From: Actinomycetes bacterium
GTDB taxonomy: Bacteria > Actinomycetota > Acidimicrobiia > Acidimicrobiales > Acidimicrobiaceae
Direction: 5' to 3'
NCBI GenBank assembly: GCA_021786375.1
Contig: JAJYNL010000091.1
Span: 1 to 34,276 of the forward strand
DNA length: 34,276 bases
In this document: piece after piece, positions 7,010-14,706 of the stretch
Position numbering within the stretch: position 1 is the first letter of the stretch
How the letters are laid out: the number at the start of each line of letters is the position of its first letter
The notes under the pieces: generated by a model
Told to the model about the DNA's origin: nothing
What the model saw: only the letters and a program-made list of their open reading frames with translations
Database searches by the model: none
Program-made: the position numbers and the translations under genes

Positions 7010-8326
7010 ATGCCGGTCGGAGGCAAAAAGCAGGCGCCGGTGGTGGTGGAGTTGGCCGAGGCAACGGTGATCTCCCCCGCATCGGGGCGGGAGTGGGACG
7101 TCTCGGGCAGCTGGAACCGGATGTTCGAGTCCCGCGTGCTCACCGATTACAGCTACGAGGGACTGGGTCGTATCGCCGCCCTTTCCGGAGGCGAGAGCCT
7201 GGAGTACTGCTACGGCTGTGGCAAGTGCGTGCCGGTCTGCCCGGTGGACCTGGTTTCGGAGTATGGGCCGCGCAAGATCCACCGCAAGGTGCAGACCGGG
7301 CTGGACCTGTTCACCTCCGACGAGCTCTGGAAGTGCACGACCTGTGCCAACTGCCTGAGGGTCTGCCCCAAGGGGGTGAACATGATCGAGATCATGCCCG
7401 CGGTGCGCGAGAAGGCCATCGACTCCGGCAGCGTCCCCGACGAGCTTTCCCAGGTCTTCGAGAAGACATTCCGCTACGGCAACGCCATGGGGGAGAACCC
7501 GCGCCGCCGGCACGCCTGGACCAAGGGCGCGGGCGTCGAGGTGCCGGTTCTGGCGAGTGACCCCCGCGAGGTCGACGTCCTGTTCTACGTGGAGGACTAC
7601 TGGAGCTACCACCCACGTGGCCAGCAGGCCGCCCAGGCCTTCTCGCGCCTGCTCACCCTGGCCGGCGTGGATTTCGCCATCCTCGGGGCGGAGGAGAAGA
7701 CCATTGGCGATTCCCAGCGCCTGGCCGGTGAGAAGGGCCTGTTCGAGGCGTTGATGGAGGACGTGGTGGGCACGCTCTCCAAGTACAGCTTCAACCGGAT
7801 CGTCACGCCCGACCCCCACGGCTACAACGCGCTTCGCAAGGAGTATCCAAAGTACGGGCACGAGTACCCGGTCCTCCACTACACCCAGCTGCTTGCCGAC
7901 CTGGTGGACAAGCTCCCACTCGTCAACTCCCTGGACAAGAAGGTCACCTTCCACGATCCCTGCTATCTGGGCCGCCACAACGGCGAGTACGACGCGCCCC
8001 GCAAGCTGATCGAAGCCATCCCCGGCGTGGAATTCGTGGAGATGGGGCGCTGCAAGGGGAACTCCTACTGCTGTGGAGGTGGAGGAGGAGGCATGTGGCT
8101 GGACGGCTTCAACTCCAATCACCTCTCTGAGCGCCTCTCCGAACGCCGTGTGCGCGAGGCCGCCGAGACCGGGGCGGAGATCCTGGCGGTGTGCTGTCCT
8201 TATGAGGTCTCCCGCTTCGAGGACGCCGCCAAGTCGACCGGTAATTCACACCTGGCCGTGATGGATATCGCCGAGATGCTGGACTATGCCACCGGCGGTC
8301 TTGCCACCCTGGGTTCAGGGGTCTAG
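7010..8326 (+). CDS. shdrB3: HdrC-HdrB fusion protein (sHdrB3-like)
   Basis: The gene encodes 438 residues. An N-terminal ferredoxin part has C67-x2-C70-x2-C73-x3-C77-P and C109-x2-C112-x2-C115-x3-C119-P. The rest is HdrD-like: an N-terminal CCG half without any cysteine (about 188-300), then C318 (HDPCYLGRHN), C354-C355 in YCCGGGGGGMW, and CCPYE at 395-399, where the canonical second Cys of CxxC is Glu. It replaces the separate hdrC2 and hdrB2 genes of the other sHdr layout. As I recall, B3 with etfAB and emo defines the second layout. It is clearly paralogous to the C-terminal 400 residues of the EMO protein at 14707 (shared WTKG, DPHxxNxLRxEYPxYG, HDPCYLGR). Probable role: electron relay between sHdrA/LbpA and Etf. 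Confidence 0.8.
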   Translation: MPVGGKKQAPVVVELAEATVISPASGREWDVSGSWNRMFESRVLTDYSYEGLGRIAALSGGESLEYCYGCGKCVPVCPVDLVSEYGPRKIHRKVQTGLDLFTSDELWKCTTCANCLRVCPKGVNMIEIMPAVREKAIDSGSVPDELSQVFEKTFRYGNAMGENPRRRHAWTKGAGVEVPVLASDPREVDVLFYVEDYWSYHPRGQQAAQAFSRLLTLAGVDFAILGAEEKTIGDSQRLAGEKGLFEALMEDVVGTLSKYSFNRIVTPDPHGYNALRKEYPKYGHEYPVLHYTQLLADLVDKLPLVNSLDKKVTFHDPCYLGRHNGEYDAPRKLIEAIPGVEFVEMGRCKGNSYCCGGGGGGMWLDGFNSNHLSERLSERRVREAAETGAEILAVCCPYEVSRFEDAAKSTGNSHLAVMDIAEMLDYATGGLATLGSGV

Positions 8327-9346
8327 ATGCCGGATAAGCTGCGTGTTCTCGACTTCGGGCCGGTCAGCCCTCTGCGCAGCCAGAGCATCTGGCATGCGTT
8401 GGCCGAGGCCGCCGGGGAGACCGGGCGCGCGACGCTCTCGTTCATGCGCCCGGCCGCACCCTACGTGGGGATCGGCATGCAGCGCTCCATAGCGGAGGTC
8501 GATCTTGACTACTGCCGCTCCGCCGGGTTGTCGGTGATCCGCCGCCGGGTGGGAGGCGGGCCGGTTTACCTCGATGCCCGCCAGCTCTTCTTCCAGGTAA
8601 GCATGCCCAGGCGATCCCTTCCGGCTTCGCGTGGAGAGGCCATCTCCGGCCTGCTCGGACCGCTCGCGCCGGCCTTTGCCGCCGCCGGCATAGACGCCTC
8701 GTTGGACGGCTCGGGGGAGCTATCCGCTTCCGGCGCCAAGGTCTGCGGCCATGGCGCCGGCGAGATAGGTGACGGGGTGGCGGTGGTAGGGAACCTGATC
8801 ACCGCCTTCAATTACACGCGGGCCGCCGGCATCTGCTGGACAGGTTCGGCCAGGGTCACCGAGCGGCTCGAGGCGCTGATGCGCCGTTGGGTCGGCTCTT
8901 TCCCCCACGACCTGGACGCCTCAGCCTTCGTGGCCGCGGCCCCGGTGGCCCTGGCCGAGGCTCTGGGGATGGAGGCGGAGGCGGGGGAGCTCGACAGCCG
9001 CGAGCAGCAGCTCATCCGGGCCTGGGACAACCAGCTCTCCGATCCCGCCTGGACCAGGGAAGGGGAGTTTCCTCCTCCGGCGCCCGGGGCACTGCGGGTG
9101 GTGAAGATCCGCTCCGGGGTGCACGCAATTTTTAGGACCACCTCGGGGCCGGGATTCTTCGCGACCGCGGAGTGGGGGCGCCTGACAGGCTTGGAACGCC
9201 TCGGGGAGGAGTGCCCGCCCGCGCTGGAGGGCGAAGAGGTACGTGCGGCTCTCGCCGCGCTGGCTGGCGCCGGCTGGCTGGATGAGTCGGAGCTGCGCGC
9301 CATTTCGCGCGCTGGGGTGATGGAAAGCGAGGGGGTGCGGGCATGA
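8327..9346 (+). CDS. LplA/LipM-family lipoate- or octanoyl-transfer enzyme
   Basis: The gene encodes 339 residues and starts directly after the shdrB3 stop. The LplA/LipB/LipM fold signature is RRRVGGGPVYLD at 72-83, and the catalytic lysine is Lys138 in SGAKVCGHGAG. Cys140 next to it is unusual. After about residue 215 there is a C-terminal part (DPAWTREGEFPPP ... GVHAIFRTT) resembling a degenerate LplA C-terminal domain, plus an extra ~60 residues. It could be a ligase for free lipoate/octanoate or an octanoyl transferase of LipM type; the sequence does not decide. It overlaps lbpA by four bases (ATGA 9343-9346), which points to LbpA as its substrate. Confidence 0.72.
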   Translation: MPDKLRVLDFGPVSPLRSQSIWHALAEAAGETGRATLSFMRPAAPYVGIGMQRSIAEVDLDYCRSAGLSVIRRRVGGGPVYLDARQLFFQVSMPRRSLPASRGEAISGLLGPLAPAFAAAGIDASLDGSGELSASGAKVCGHGAGEIGDGVAVVGNLITAFNYTRAAGICWTGSARVTERLEALMRRWVGSFPHDLDASAFVAAAPVALAEALGMEAEAGELDSREQQLIRAWDNQLSDPAWTREGEFPPPAPGALRVVKIRSGVHAIFRTTSGPGFFATAEWGRLTGLERLGEECPPALEGEEVRAALAALAGAGWLDESELRAISRAGVMESEGVRA

Positions 9347-9786
9347 AGCGCCTGAACGTCGAAGGCTACGAGTTGCGCGGCGATCTCTACTACGACGCCA
9401 AGGCCGACATGTGGCTATCCGTCGAGGACGGGTTGGCCCGGGTCGGCTACGACCCGCTGGGGCTGGAGATCAACGGAACCCTGGCCGCACTGGTTTTGGC
9501 TGAGCCAGGTCGCGAGGTGACCCGTGGCCAGGCGGCGGGTTCGCTGGAGGCGGAGAAGTTCGTCGGTCCGGTCACCGCCCCGGTCAGCGGGGTTGTCGAG
9601 GCGGTCAACCAGGAGGTCGTCGGCAACCTGGCGCGGATCTACGCCGACCCTTACGCCGCCTGGCTGCTGGCCATCCGCATGAGCGACCCTTCCGAGCTGG
9701 AGGAGCTGGTGACGGGGGACGCACTGAACGAGTCCTTTGCCCGACGCCTGCAGGCCTATCGTGCCCAAGGAGTCCTGGCGCGATGA
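9343..9786 (+). CDS. lbpA: Lipoate-binding protein LbpA (GcvH-like), copy 1
   Basis: The gene encodes 147 residues, GcvH-like. The predicted lipoylation site is Lys72 in LEAEKFVGPVTAPVSG, the hairpin turn position of lipoyl domains. In sHdr organisms LbpA is a dedicated lipoyl protein needed for sulfur oxidation, distinct from glycine cleavage H protein; no gcvP or gcvT is present in this window. It overlaps the ligase-family gene upstream and the radical SAM gene downstream by ATGA, placing it inside its own modification operon. The C-terminus (ALNESFARRLQAYRAQGVLAR) is longer than in classical GcvH. Two paralogues lie at 17245 and 17689; this copy has EKF where they have KW, so it is the most divergent. 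Confidence 0.87.
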   Translation: MKRLNVEGYELRGDLYYDAKADMWLSVEDGLARVGYDPLGLEINGTLAALVLAEPGREVTRGQAAGSLEAEKFVGPVTAPVSGVVEAVNQEVVGNLARIYADPYAAWLLAIRMSDPSELEELVTGDALNESFARRLQAYRAQGVLAR

Positions 9787-10754
9787 TCGCGCTCTCTCCC
9801 GCGGAGATCCGCTCGGCGAACTTCGACGAGACCTTCGAGTTCTACGCCCCGGGACTCAAGAGCTGGCAGACCAGTGAGTGGAAGCCCCTCAATCCCAGGC
9901 GCTTCCTGCCCGTTTCGGTGACCGGCTCGGCCTGCGCGCTTTCCTGCGACCACTGCCAGACCAAGGTCCTGCAGGGGATGCTCTCGGTTCCCCTCGGAGA
10001 GACGCTCTTCGATGTGGCCGCCCGGCTGAAGGCGGGTGGCAGCCAGGGGCTGCTGATCTCGGGTGGCTCCACCAAGAACGGTGGGGTGCCGCTGGAGCGC
10101 CACCTCCGCCACGTGCCCCGCATCAAGGAGGAGCTGGGCATGACGGTGATCGCGCATTCCGGGGTGGTCTCGCCACGCCTGGCCGAGGCGCTGGCGCACT
10201 CCGGCGTCGACGGGGTGATGCTCGACATCATCGGAGCGGACGAGACCATCCGCGACGTCTATCACCTGGACCTAACCGCCGCCGACTTCGATGCCTCGCT
10301 CTCGTTGCTTACCGGTGCCGGCCTGCGAATCATTCCCCATATCATCCTGGGGCTGCACTACGGCCGCTTCCTGGGCGAGCACGCCGCGCTGGAGATGATC
10401 AGCCGCTACCCGGTTTCCACCTTGATCCTGGTGGTGCTCACCCCTCTGGTCTCCACGCCAATGGAAAACGTGCAGCCGCCCTCGGTGGGGGAGATATCCG
10501 GCTTCTTCGCCGAGGCCCGTATCGCCATGCCCACCACCCGCATCAACCTGGGCTGCGCGCGCCCCATGGGGGGCGTGAAGTCCGAGATCGATGCGGCCGC
10601 GGTGGACCTGGGCCTGAACGGTATGGCCTATCCCTCCGAGGGGGCGATTGCCTATGCCGCCTCGCGCGGTCTCACCCCCAAGCTGTACGAGTGGTGCTGC
10701 TCGATGAGTTGGGCCGGGAGCATCGCCGACGGTCTGACCGAGGTGGCGGTATGA
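9783..10754 (+). CDS. Radical SAM lipoyl synthase-like protein (COG1856 type; one of the LipS1/LipS2 pair)
   Basis: The gene encodes 323 residues. The SAM iron-sulfur motif is C51-x3-C55-x2-C58 (SACALSCDHCQT). Family features include LLISGGSTKNGGVPLE, MLDIIGADETIRDVYHL, PHIILGLHYG and NLGCARPMGG near the C-terminus; this pattern is that of the uncharacterized biotin-synthase homologues of COG1856. In the sHdr lipoate assembly route two radical SAM enzymes, LipS1 and LipS2, together insert the two sulfurs into octanoyl-LbpA. The other member here is the gene at 11839. I cannot tell from sequence alone which carries which number. It overlaps lbpA and sLpl(AB) by four bases each, so the modification genes are translationally coupled to the acceptor. 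Confidence 0.8.
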   Translation: MIALSPAEIRSANFDETFEFYAPGLKSWQTSEWKPLNPRRFLPVSVTGSACALSCDHCQTKVLQGMLSVPLGETLFDVAARLKAGGSQGLLISGGSTKNGGVPLERHLRHVPRIKEELGMTVIAHSGVVSPRLAEALAHSGVDGVMLDIIGADETIRDVYHLDLTAADFDASLSLLTGAGLRIIPHIILGLHYGRFLGEHAALEMISRYPVSTLILVVLTPLVSTPMENVQPPSVGEISGFFAEARIAMPTTRINLGCARPMGGVKSEIDAAAVDLGLNGMAYPSEGAIAYAASRGLTPKLYEWCCSMSWAGSIADGLTEVAV

Positions 10755-11842
10755 GCGAAGTTCTCGCCCTGCATCGCGACGAGGGCGTCGAGGCCGCTTG
10801 GGGCCTGGCCTTTGACGAGGCCATGGCCCAGCTGGCCGGCCTCCCCGAGCTTCCCTCCGCACATCTGCGTCTGTACGACTACGCCGATCATGCTGTTCTG
10901 GTCGGGCGCTACCAGCGCCTGGAGGACGAGGTCGACCTGGACATGGCTCTGGCCCTGGGCGTTTCGGTCAATCGCAGACCGACCGGCGGCGGGGCGATTC
11001 TCATGGGCCGTGAGCAGCTTGGCGTGGCGCTTGCGGTCCCCGTTGCCACCTTTGCCTCCCCTAGAGAGGGCATGGCCCGCTTCGCCGGAGGCGTGATCGC
11101 AGCGCTCGGGGAGCTTGGCGTCCGGGCCGAGTTGCGGGGGAAGAACGACATCGAGGTGGACGGGAGGAAGATCGCCGGGGTGGGTTTCTGCCAGAGCGGT
11201 GACGGCCTCCTCTTTCACGCCAGCGTCCTGGTCGATCTTGACACCGACCTGCTTCTCTCCCTGCTTCGCATTCCACTGGCCAAGTTGGCGGCGCACGGCA
11301 GCCGCGCGGTGGAAGAGAGGATCATCACCCTGTGCGCTCTCGGCGCCGGCCGTGACGCGCTCGAGCAGGCGCTGGCCGCTTCGTTCTCCACCATGCTCGG
11401 CCTTGAGGTGGCCGAGGGCGAGGGGCGTGAATGCCTGGAGCGCCGGGCCGCGATACTTGCCGAGGAGCGCTATGCCACCGAGGCCTGGCTCTTCGCACAA
11501 GGCGCAGCCGCGGCCGGGGAGCTGTCGGTGGAGCTGCGCAGTTCGCTCGGGATGCTGCGGGTCATTGCCGCCACGCAGGGGGACGTGATCAAGTCCGCGG
11601 TGCTGGCCGGGGATTTCAACGAGGTGACCCCCGAGCTGCGCTCATTGGAGGAGGCGCTGCGCTGGTCGGTGCTGGAGCCTGGAACGCTGGAGCGCCGGCT
11701 TGCCTCGATCCCGGGTCTTGCCCGGCTGGCCGGCCCGGCTGCGATCGCCCAGGCGCTGTGCGCCGCGCACGCCTCCCGGGCCGGGGCCGCAGGCCCCCGG
11801 CGCATCGGATCCTGCTACATACCGGAGGAGATAATCCTGTGA
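10751..11842 (+). CDS. slpl(AB): sLpl(AB), lipoate-protein ligase with C-terminal LplB domain
   Basis: The gene encodes 363 residues. The catalytic LplA domain (about 1-250) has RRPTGGGA at 75-82, the KND motif at 131-133 and GRKIAG at 138-143 with Lys140, the adenylate-binding lysine. From about 265 the sequence LGMLRVIAATQGDVIKSAVLAGDF matches the accessory LplB domain, in the A-B order. Such sLpl(AB) enzymes attach lipoate or octanoate to LbpA in sulfur oxidizers. It starts at ATG 10751 overlapping the radical SAM gene upstream, and its TGA overlaps the GTG of the next radical SAM gene (11839-11842). The first ligase-family gene at 8327 lacks a clear LplB domain, so the two probably have different tasks. 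Confidence 0.82.
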   Translation: MSEVLALHRDEGVEAAWGLAFDEAMAQLAGLPELPSAHLRLYDYADHAVLVGRYQRLEDEVDLDMALALGVSVNRRPTGGGAILMGREQLGVALAVPVATFASPREGMARFAGGVIAALGELGVRAELRGKNDIEVDGRKIAGVGFCQSGDGLLFHASVLVDLDTDLLLSLLRIPLAKLAAHGSRAVEERIITLCALGAGRDALEQALAASFSTMLGLEVAEGEGRECLERRAAILAEERYATEAWLFAQGAAAAGELSVELRSSLGMLRVIAATQGDVIKSAVLAGDFNEVTPELRSLEEALRWSVLEPGTLERRLASIPGLARLAGPAAIAQALCAAHASRAGAAGPRRIGSCYIPEEIIL

Positions 11843-12969
11843 GCTTGTTGGAGAACCCCACCCGCCCCGTCACGCTGCGGCGATCGGGCGAGAAGACGGA
11901 AGGGGCCCAGGTCTCCCCGGAGTGGGTGCGGATTTCGGCCGCCTCGGCCATAGCCTTGCAGTTCCGCTCCGGGCGCTTCTCGAGGGACTTCGCCTTCGGG
12001 GGCATCAACCTCCTCCTGAACTACGAGGACGGCTGCCGCAGCGACTGCTCATACTGCGGCCTGGCGCGCACCCGGCCCGGCGACTACGAGGACAAGTCCT
12101 TCATCCGGGTGGAGTGGCCGCTCTTCCGCACGGAAGAGCTGGTGGATCGCATGGCCGAGAAGGAATCGAGCCTCACCCGGCTGTGCATCTCCATGGTCAC
12201 GAGCCCGCTCGCCTACCGCGACACGGTCACCATCACCGAGGCAATCAGATCCAAGGTGTCCACTCCACTCTCGATCCTGGTCGCCCCGCCAACCCTGAAC
12301 CGGCGCAAGCTGGAGCACTTTGCCGAGATCGGCGTCGACATGATCGGGATCGGGCTCGACGCGGTTACCGAGGAGCTCTTTCGCAGGCACCGCAGCGAGG
12401 TTCCCGCGGGCGGGGCCGGGCTCTCCTGGGAGAAGTATTGGTCGGTGGTCAACGACTCGCGCGACATTTTCGGCCCGTGGAAGGTCAACTGCCACACGGT
12501 GGTGGGCCTGGGAGAGACCGACGCCGAGTTGATCGACCTCTTCTTCCGGCTACGCGAGAGGGAGATCTTCGCCTATCTCTTCTGCTTCAACCCGGAGCCC
12601 GACAGCAGGCTGGGCCAACACCCCAAGTCCTCCATTTCGAGGTGGAGGCGGATCCAGCTGGCCAAGCGGCTGATCGAGGAGAAGGGGTACCAGCCCAGGG
12701 CATTCGACTTCGACTCCGAGGGATCGCTTGTCAACATCGACGCGCCGCGCGAGGCGGTGGAGGACGTCGTGGAGGAGGGAATCGCCTTCATGACCGACGG
12801 CTGCCCCGGGGAGAGCGGTGAGCCGGGGTGCACGCGCCCCTATGGCTCCTACCGCCCCACCGAGAGCTTCAGGGACTTTCCCTTCCTGCCGGAGGGGCCT
12901 GACCTGGCGCTCATACGAGGAGAACTGGATCTGGATGGACTGATGGTGCAAGGAGGAAGTGGCCGATGA
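11839..12969 (+). CDS. Radical SAM lipoyl synthase-like protein (biotin-synthase-related; second of the LipS1/LipS2 pair)
   Basis: The gene encodes 376 residues from a GTG at 11839, chosen for its four-base overlap with the preceding stop; the frame is open further upstream, but that part reads as shadow of the ligase gene. The SAM cluster motif is C66-x3-C70-x2-C73 (GCRSDCSYCGL). C-terminal Cys322 and Cys331 in DGCPGESGEPGCTRP resemble the GCPxCxRP auxiliary-cluster motif of such enzymes, with an insertion between the cysteines. The enzyme is biotin-synthase-related but stands in a lipoate context with no biotin genes, so sulfur insertion into octanoyl-LbpA together with the gene at 9783 is the best reading. 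It overlaps etfB by ATGA. Confidence 0.8.
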   Translation: MSLLENPTRPVTLRRSGEKTEGAQVSPEWVRISAASAIALQFRSGRFSRDFAFGGINLLLNYEDGCRSDCSYCGLARTRPGDYEDKSFIRVEWPLFRTEELVDRMAEKESSLTRLCISMVTSPLAYRDTVTITEAIRSKVSTPLSILVAPPTLNRRKLEHFAEIGVDMIGIGLDAVTEELFRRHRSEVPAGGAGLSWEKYWSVVNDSRDIFGPWKVNCHTVVGLGETDAELIDLFFRLREREIFAYLFCFNPEPDSRLGQHPKSSISRWRRIQLAKRLIEEKGYQPRAFDFDSEGSLVNIDAPREAVEDVVEEGIAFMTDGCPGESGEPGCTRPYGSYRPTESFRDFPFLPEGPDLALIRGELDLDGLMVQGGSGR

Positions 12970-13733
12970 AGATCGTCGTGGCGATGCGACAAATCGCCGA
13001 CCTGGTGGAGGAGCTCGAGGTTGATGCCTCGGGCGCCGACATCGACCGGGAGTTCGTGAAGTTCGTCTCCAACGAGTGGGACGAGGCAGCCCTGGAGGAG
13101 GCGCTCTGCCTGAAAGAGGCCCACGGTGGGGAGGTGGTGGTGGTCGGTGTCGACGACGTCGACTTCGACCAGACCCTCTTTGGTGCGCTGGCCAAGGGAG
13201 CCGATCGCGCCGTGAAGCTGAGCTGCGGCTTCGAAGGCTGGATGCCCACTGCGGTTCGTGCGGAAATCCTGGCCCGCTGGCTGAAGGATGAGGCCTTCGA
13301 CCTGGTCCTCACGGGAGTTCAGGCCGCAGACGACCTGGACGGGCAGCTGGCCGGGGTGCTCGGCGCCCGCCTGGGCCTGCCGCACGCGGCAGTTGTTGTC
13401 GGGCTCGAGCCAGACGGGGAGGGCTTCAAGGTCACCCAGGAGCTCGGAGGCGGCGTGACGCTCACCTCTCATGCCACCGGGCCGCTGGTTCTCGGCATCC
13501 AGGCCGCACGGCAGGCTCCCCGCTATGTCCCGATCTCCCGCATCCGCCAGGCCATGTCCGCAGGGGGGATCGAGGAGGTCGAGGTGGAGGCGCCCCCTGC
13601 GCGCGCCCCCAGGGTTACCAGGCTCTTCGCCCCCGAGGCCAAGGGGCGCGCCGAGATGCTCGGCGACAAGCCGTCCGAGGTGGCGGCGCGCATTCTGGAG
13701 CTGATCCGCGCCAAGGGCGTCGGCGTTTCCTAG
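12966..13733 (+). CDS. etfB: Electron transfer flavoprotein beta subunit
   Basis: The gene encodes 255 residues, normal for EtfB. MKIVVAMRQIADL is the typical start, NEWDEAALEEAL follows, and GVQAADDLDGQLA at 117-129 is the nucleotide-binding motif (D-x-x-x-x-Q). It forms a heterodimer with EtfA at 13744, ten bases downstream. Position between the lipoate genes and the membrane EMO gene suggests that this Etf collects electrons from the sHdr/LbpA system rather than from acyl-CoA dehydrogenases. It overlaps the preceding gene by four bases. Whether it binds AMP or a second FAD, as in bifurcating Etfs, is not resolved by eye. Confidence 0.92.
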   Translation: MKIVVAMRQIADLVEELEVDASGADIDREFVKFVSNEWDEAALEEALCLKEAHGGEVVVVGVDDVDFDQTLFGALAKGADRAVKLSCGFEGWMPTAVRAEILARWLKDEAFDLVLTGVQAADDLDGQLAGVLGARLGLPHAAVVVGLEPDGEGFKVTQELGGGVTLTSHATGPLVLGIQAARQAPRYVPISRIRQAMSAGGIEEVEVEAPPARAPRVTRLFAPEAKGRAEMLGDKPSEVAARILELIRAKGVGVS

Positions 13734-13743
13734 GAGGATTGAA

Positions 13744-14703
13744 ATGGCAGAAAACGACGTCGTTGTCATAGCCGAGCGGGTGGTCGGCGGCCACCCGGAT
13801 GTCACCTTCGAGCTTCTCGGCAAAGCCAAGGAGATCGCCTCCGCCCTGGGTGGCGAGGTGCACTGCCTGGTGGTGGGGGATTCCGAAGGTCACGAGTGCC
13901 TGGGCGCCTCGGACCACCTGCACCTGGTGGAGGGTGAGCATCTCTGGCCCTACAACCCCCATGCCTGGGAGAGCGCGGTTTCGGCGCTCCTCTCCGAGCT
14001 GAAGCCGCGGTTGGTGCTGGCATCCACCGGGACGGTGGGGATCGACCTCTGTGGCGCATTGGCGGCCCAGTCAGGAGCAATGCTTGCCTCCTACGTGGTC
14101 GACCTCTCCCTAGAGGGCTCGTCGCTTGTGGCCGTGGCCCAGCTTTACGGAGGCAAGCTGATGGCCGAGTGCGATCTGGGCGAGGGCCCGGCCTTCGTCA
14201 CCGCGATCCCCGGCTCCTTTGCCGGCCTGGCGGCGCGGGTGGACGGGGTTGCCGATCCCATTGCGCACGGCCATGAGGGCGCCGAGGTGCGCATGCGCCA
14301 TGTGGCCCTGACCGAGCCGGAGAAGACCGGGGTGGACATCACCTCGGAGGAGGTGCTGGTATCGGTGGGCCGGGGAATCGGCGGCCAGTCCAACATCGAG
14401 CTGGCCCAGGAACTGGCCGAGGTGCTGGGAGCGGGCTTGTCGGCCTCGCGCCCGGTCATCGACCAGGGCTGGCTGCCCAAGGCCCATCAGGTAGGCAAGT
14501 CGGGCAAGAAGGTGAAGCCCAAGGTCTACCTGGCGCTCGGCATCTCGGGGGCGCCGGAGCACCTGGAGGGCATGAGGCAGGCCGAGCTGATCATCGCCTG
14601 CAACACCGATGCCACAGCCCCGATCTTCGAGGTGGCTCATTACGGGACCACGGCCGATCTCTTCGACCTGGTTCCCGAGATCCTGGACTTGATCGGGGGG
14701 TAG
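13744..14703 (+). CDS. etfA: Electron transfer flavoprotein alpha subunit
   Basis: The gene encodes 319 residues. The C-terminal FAD domain has GRGIGG at 209-214, SRPVID at 235-240, QVGKSGKKVKP at 249-259 and GISGAPEHLEGM at 266-277, ending DLFDLVPEILDLIGG. In most EtfA the fourth motif reads GISGAxQH; here Gln is replaced by Glu272, close to the flavin, which could alter its redox potential. The ribosome binding site is TAGGAGGATTGAA before ATG 13744. It is the partner of etfB upstream and followed three bases later by the EMO gene, so the three make an Etf to quinone module. Confidence 0.92.
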   Translation: MAENDVVVIAERVVGGHPDVTFELLGKAKEIASALGGEVHCLVVGDSEGHECLGASDHLHLVEGEHLWPYNPHAWESAVSALLSELKPRLVLASTGTVGIDLCGALAAQSGAMLASYVVDLSLEGSSLVAVAQLYGGKLMAECDLGEGPAFVTAIPGSFAGLAARVDGVADPIAHGHEGAEVRMRHVALTEPEKTGVDITSEEVLVSVGRGIGGQSNIELAQELAEVLGAGLSASRPVIDQGWLPKAHQVGKSGKKVKPKVYLALGISGAPEHLEGMRQAELIIACNTDATAPIFEVAHYGTTADLFDLVPEILDLIGG

Positions 14704-14706
14704 CGG

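Noticed and set aside
3959-8326. Methanogen-type heterodisulfide reductase
   Set aside because: HdrA is short without extra ferredoxin domains, and TusA, DsrE and LbpA genes flank it, as in sulfur-oxidizing systems.
11839-12969. Biotin synthase (BioB)
   Set aside because: The radical SAM motif is BioB-like, but no biotin genes are near, the C-terminus carries a GCP...CxRP-type pair and the neighbours are lipoate genes.
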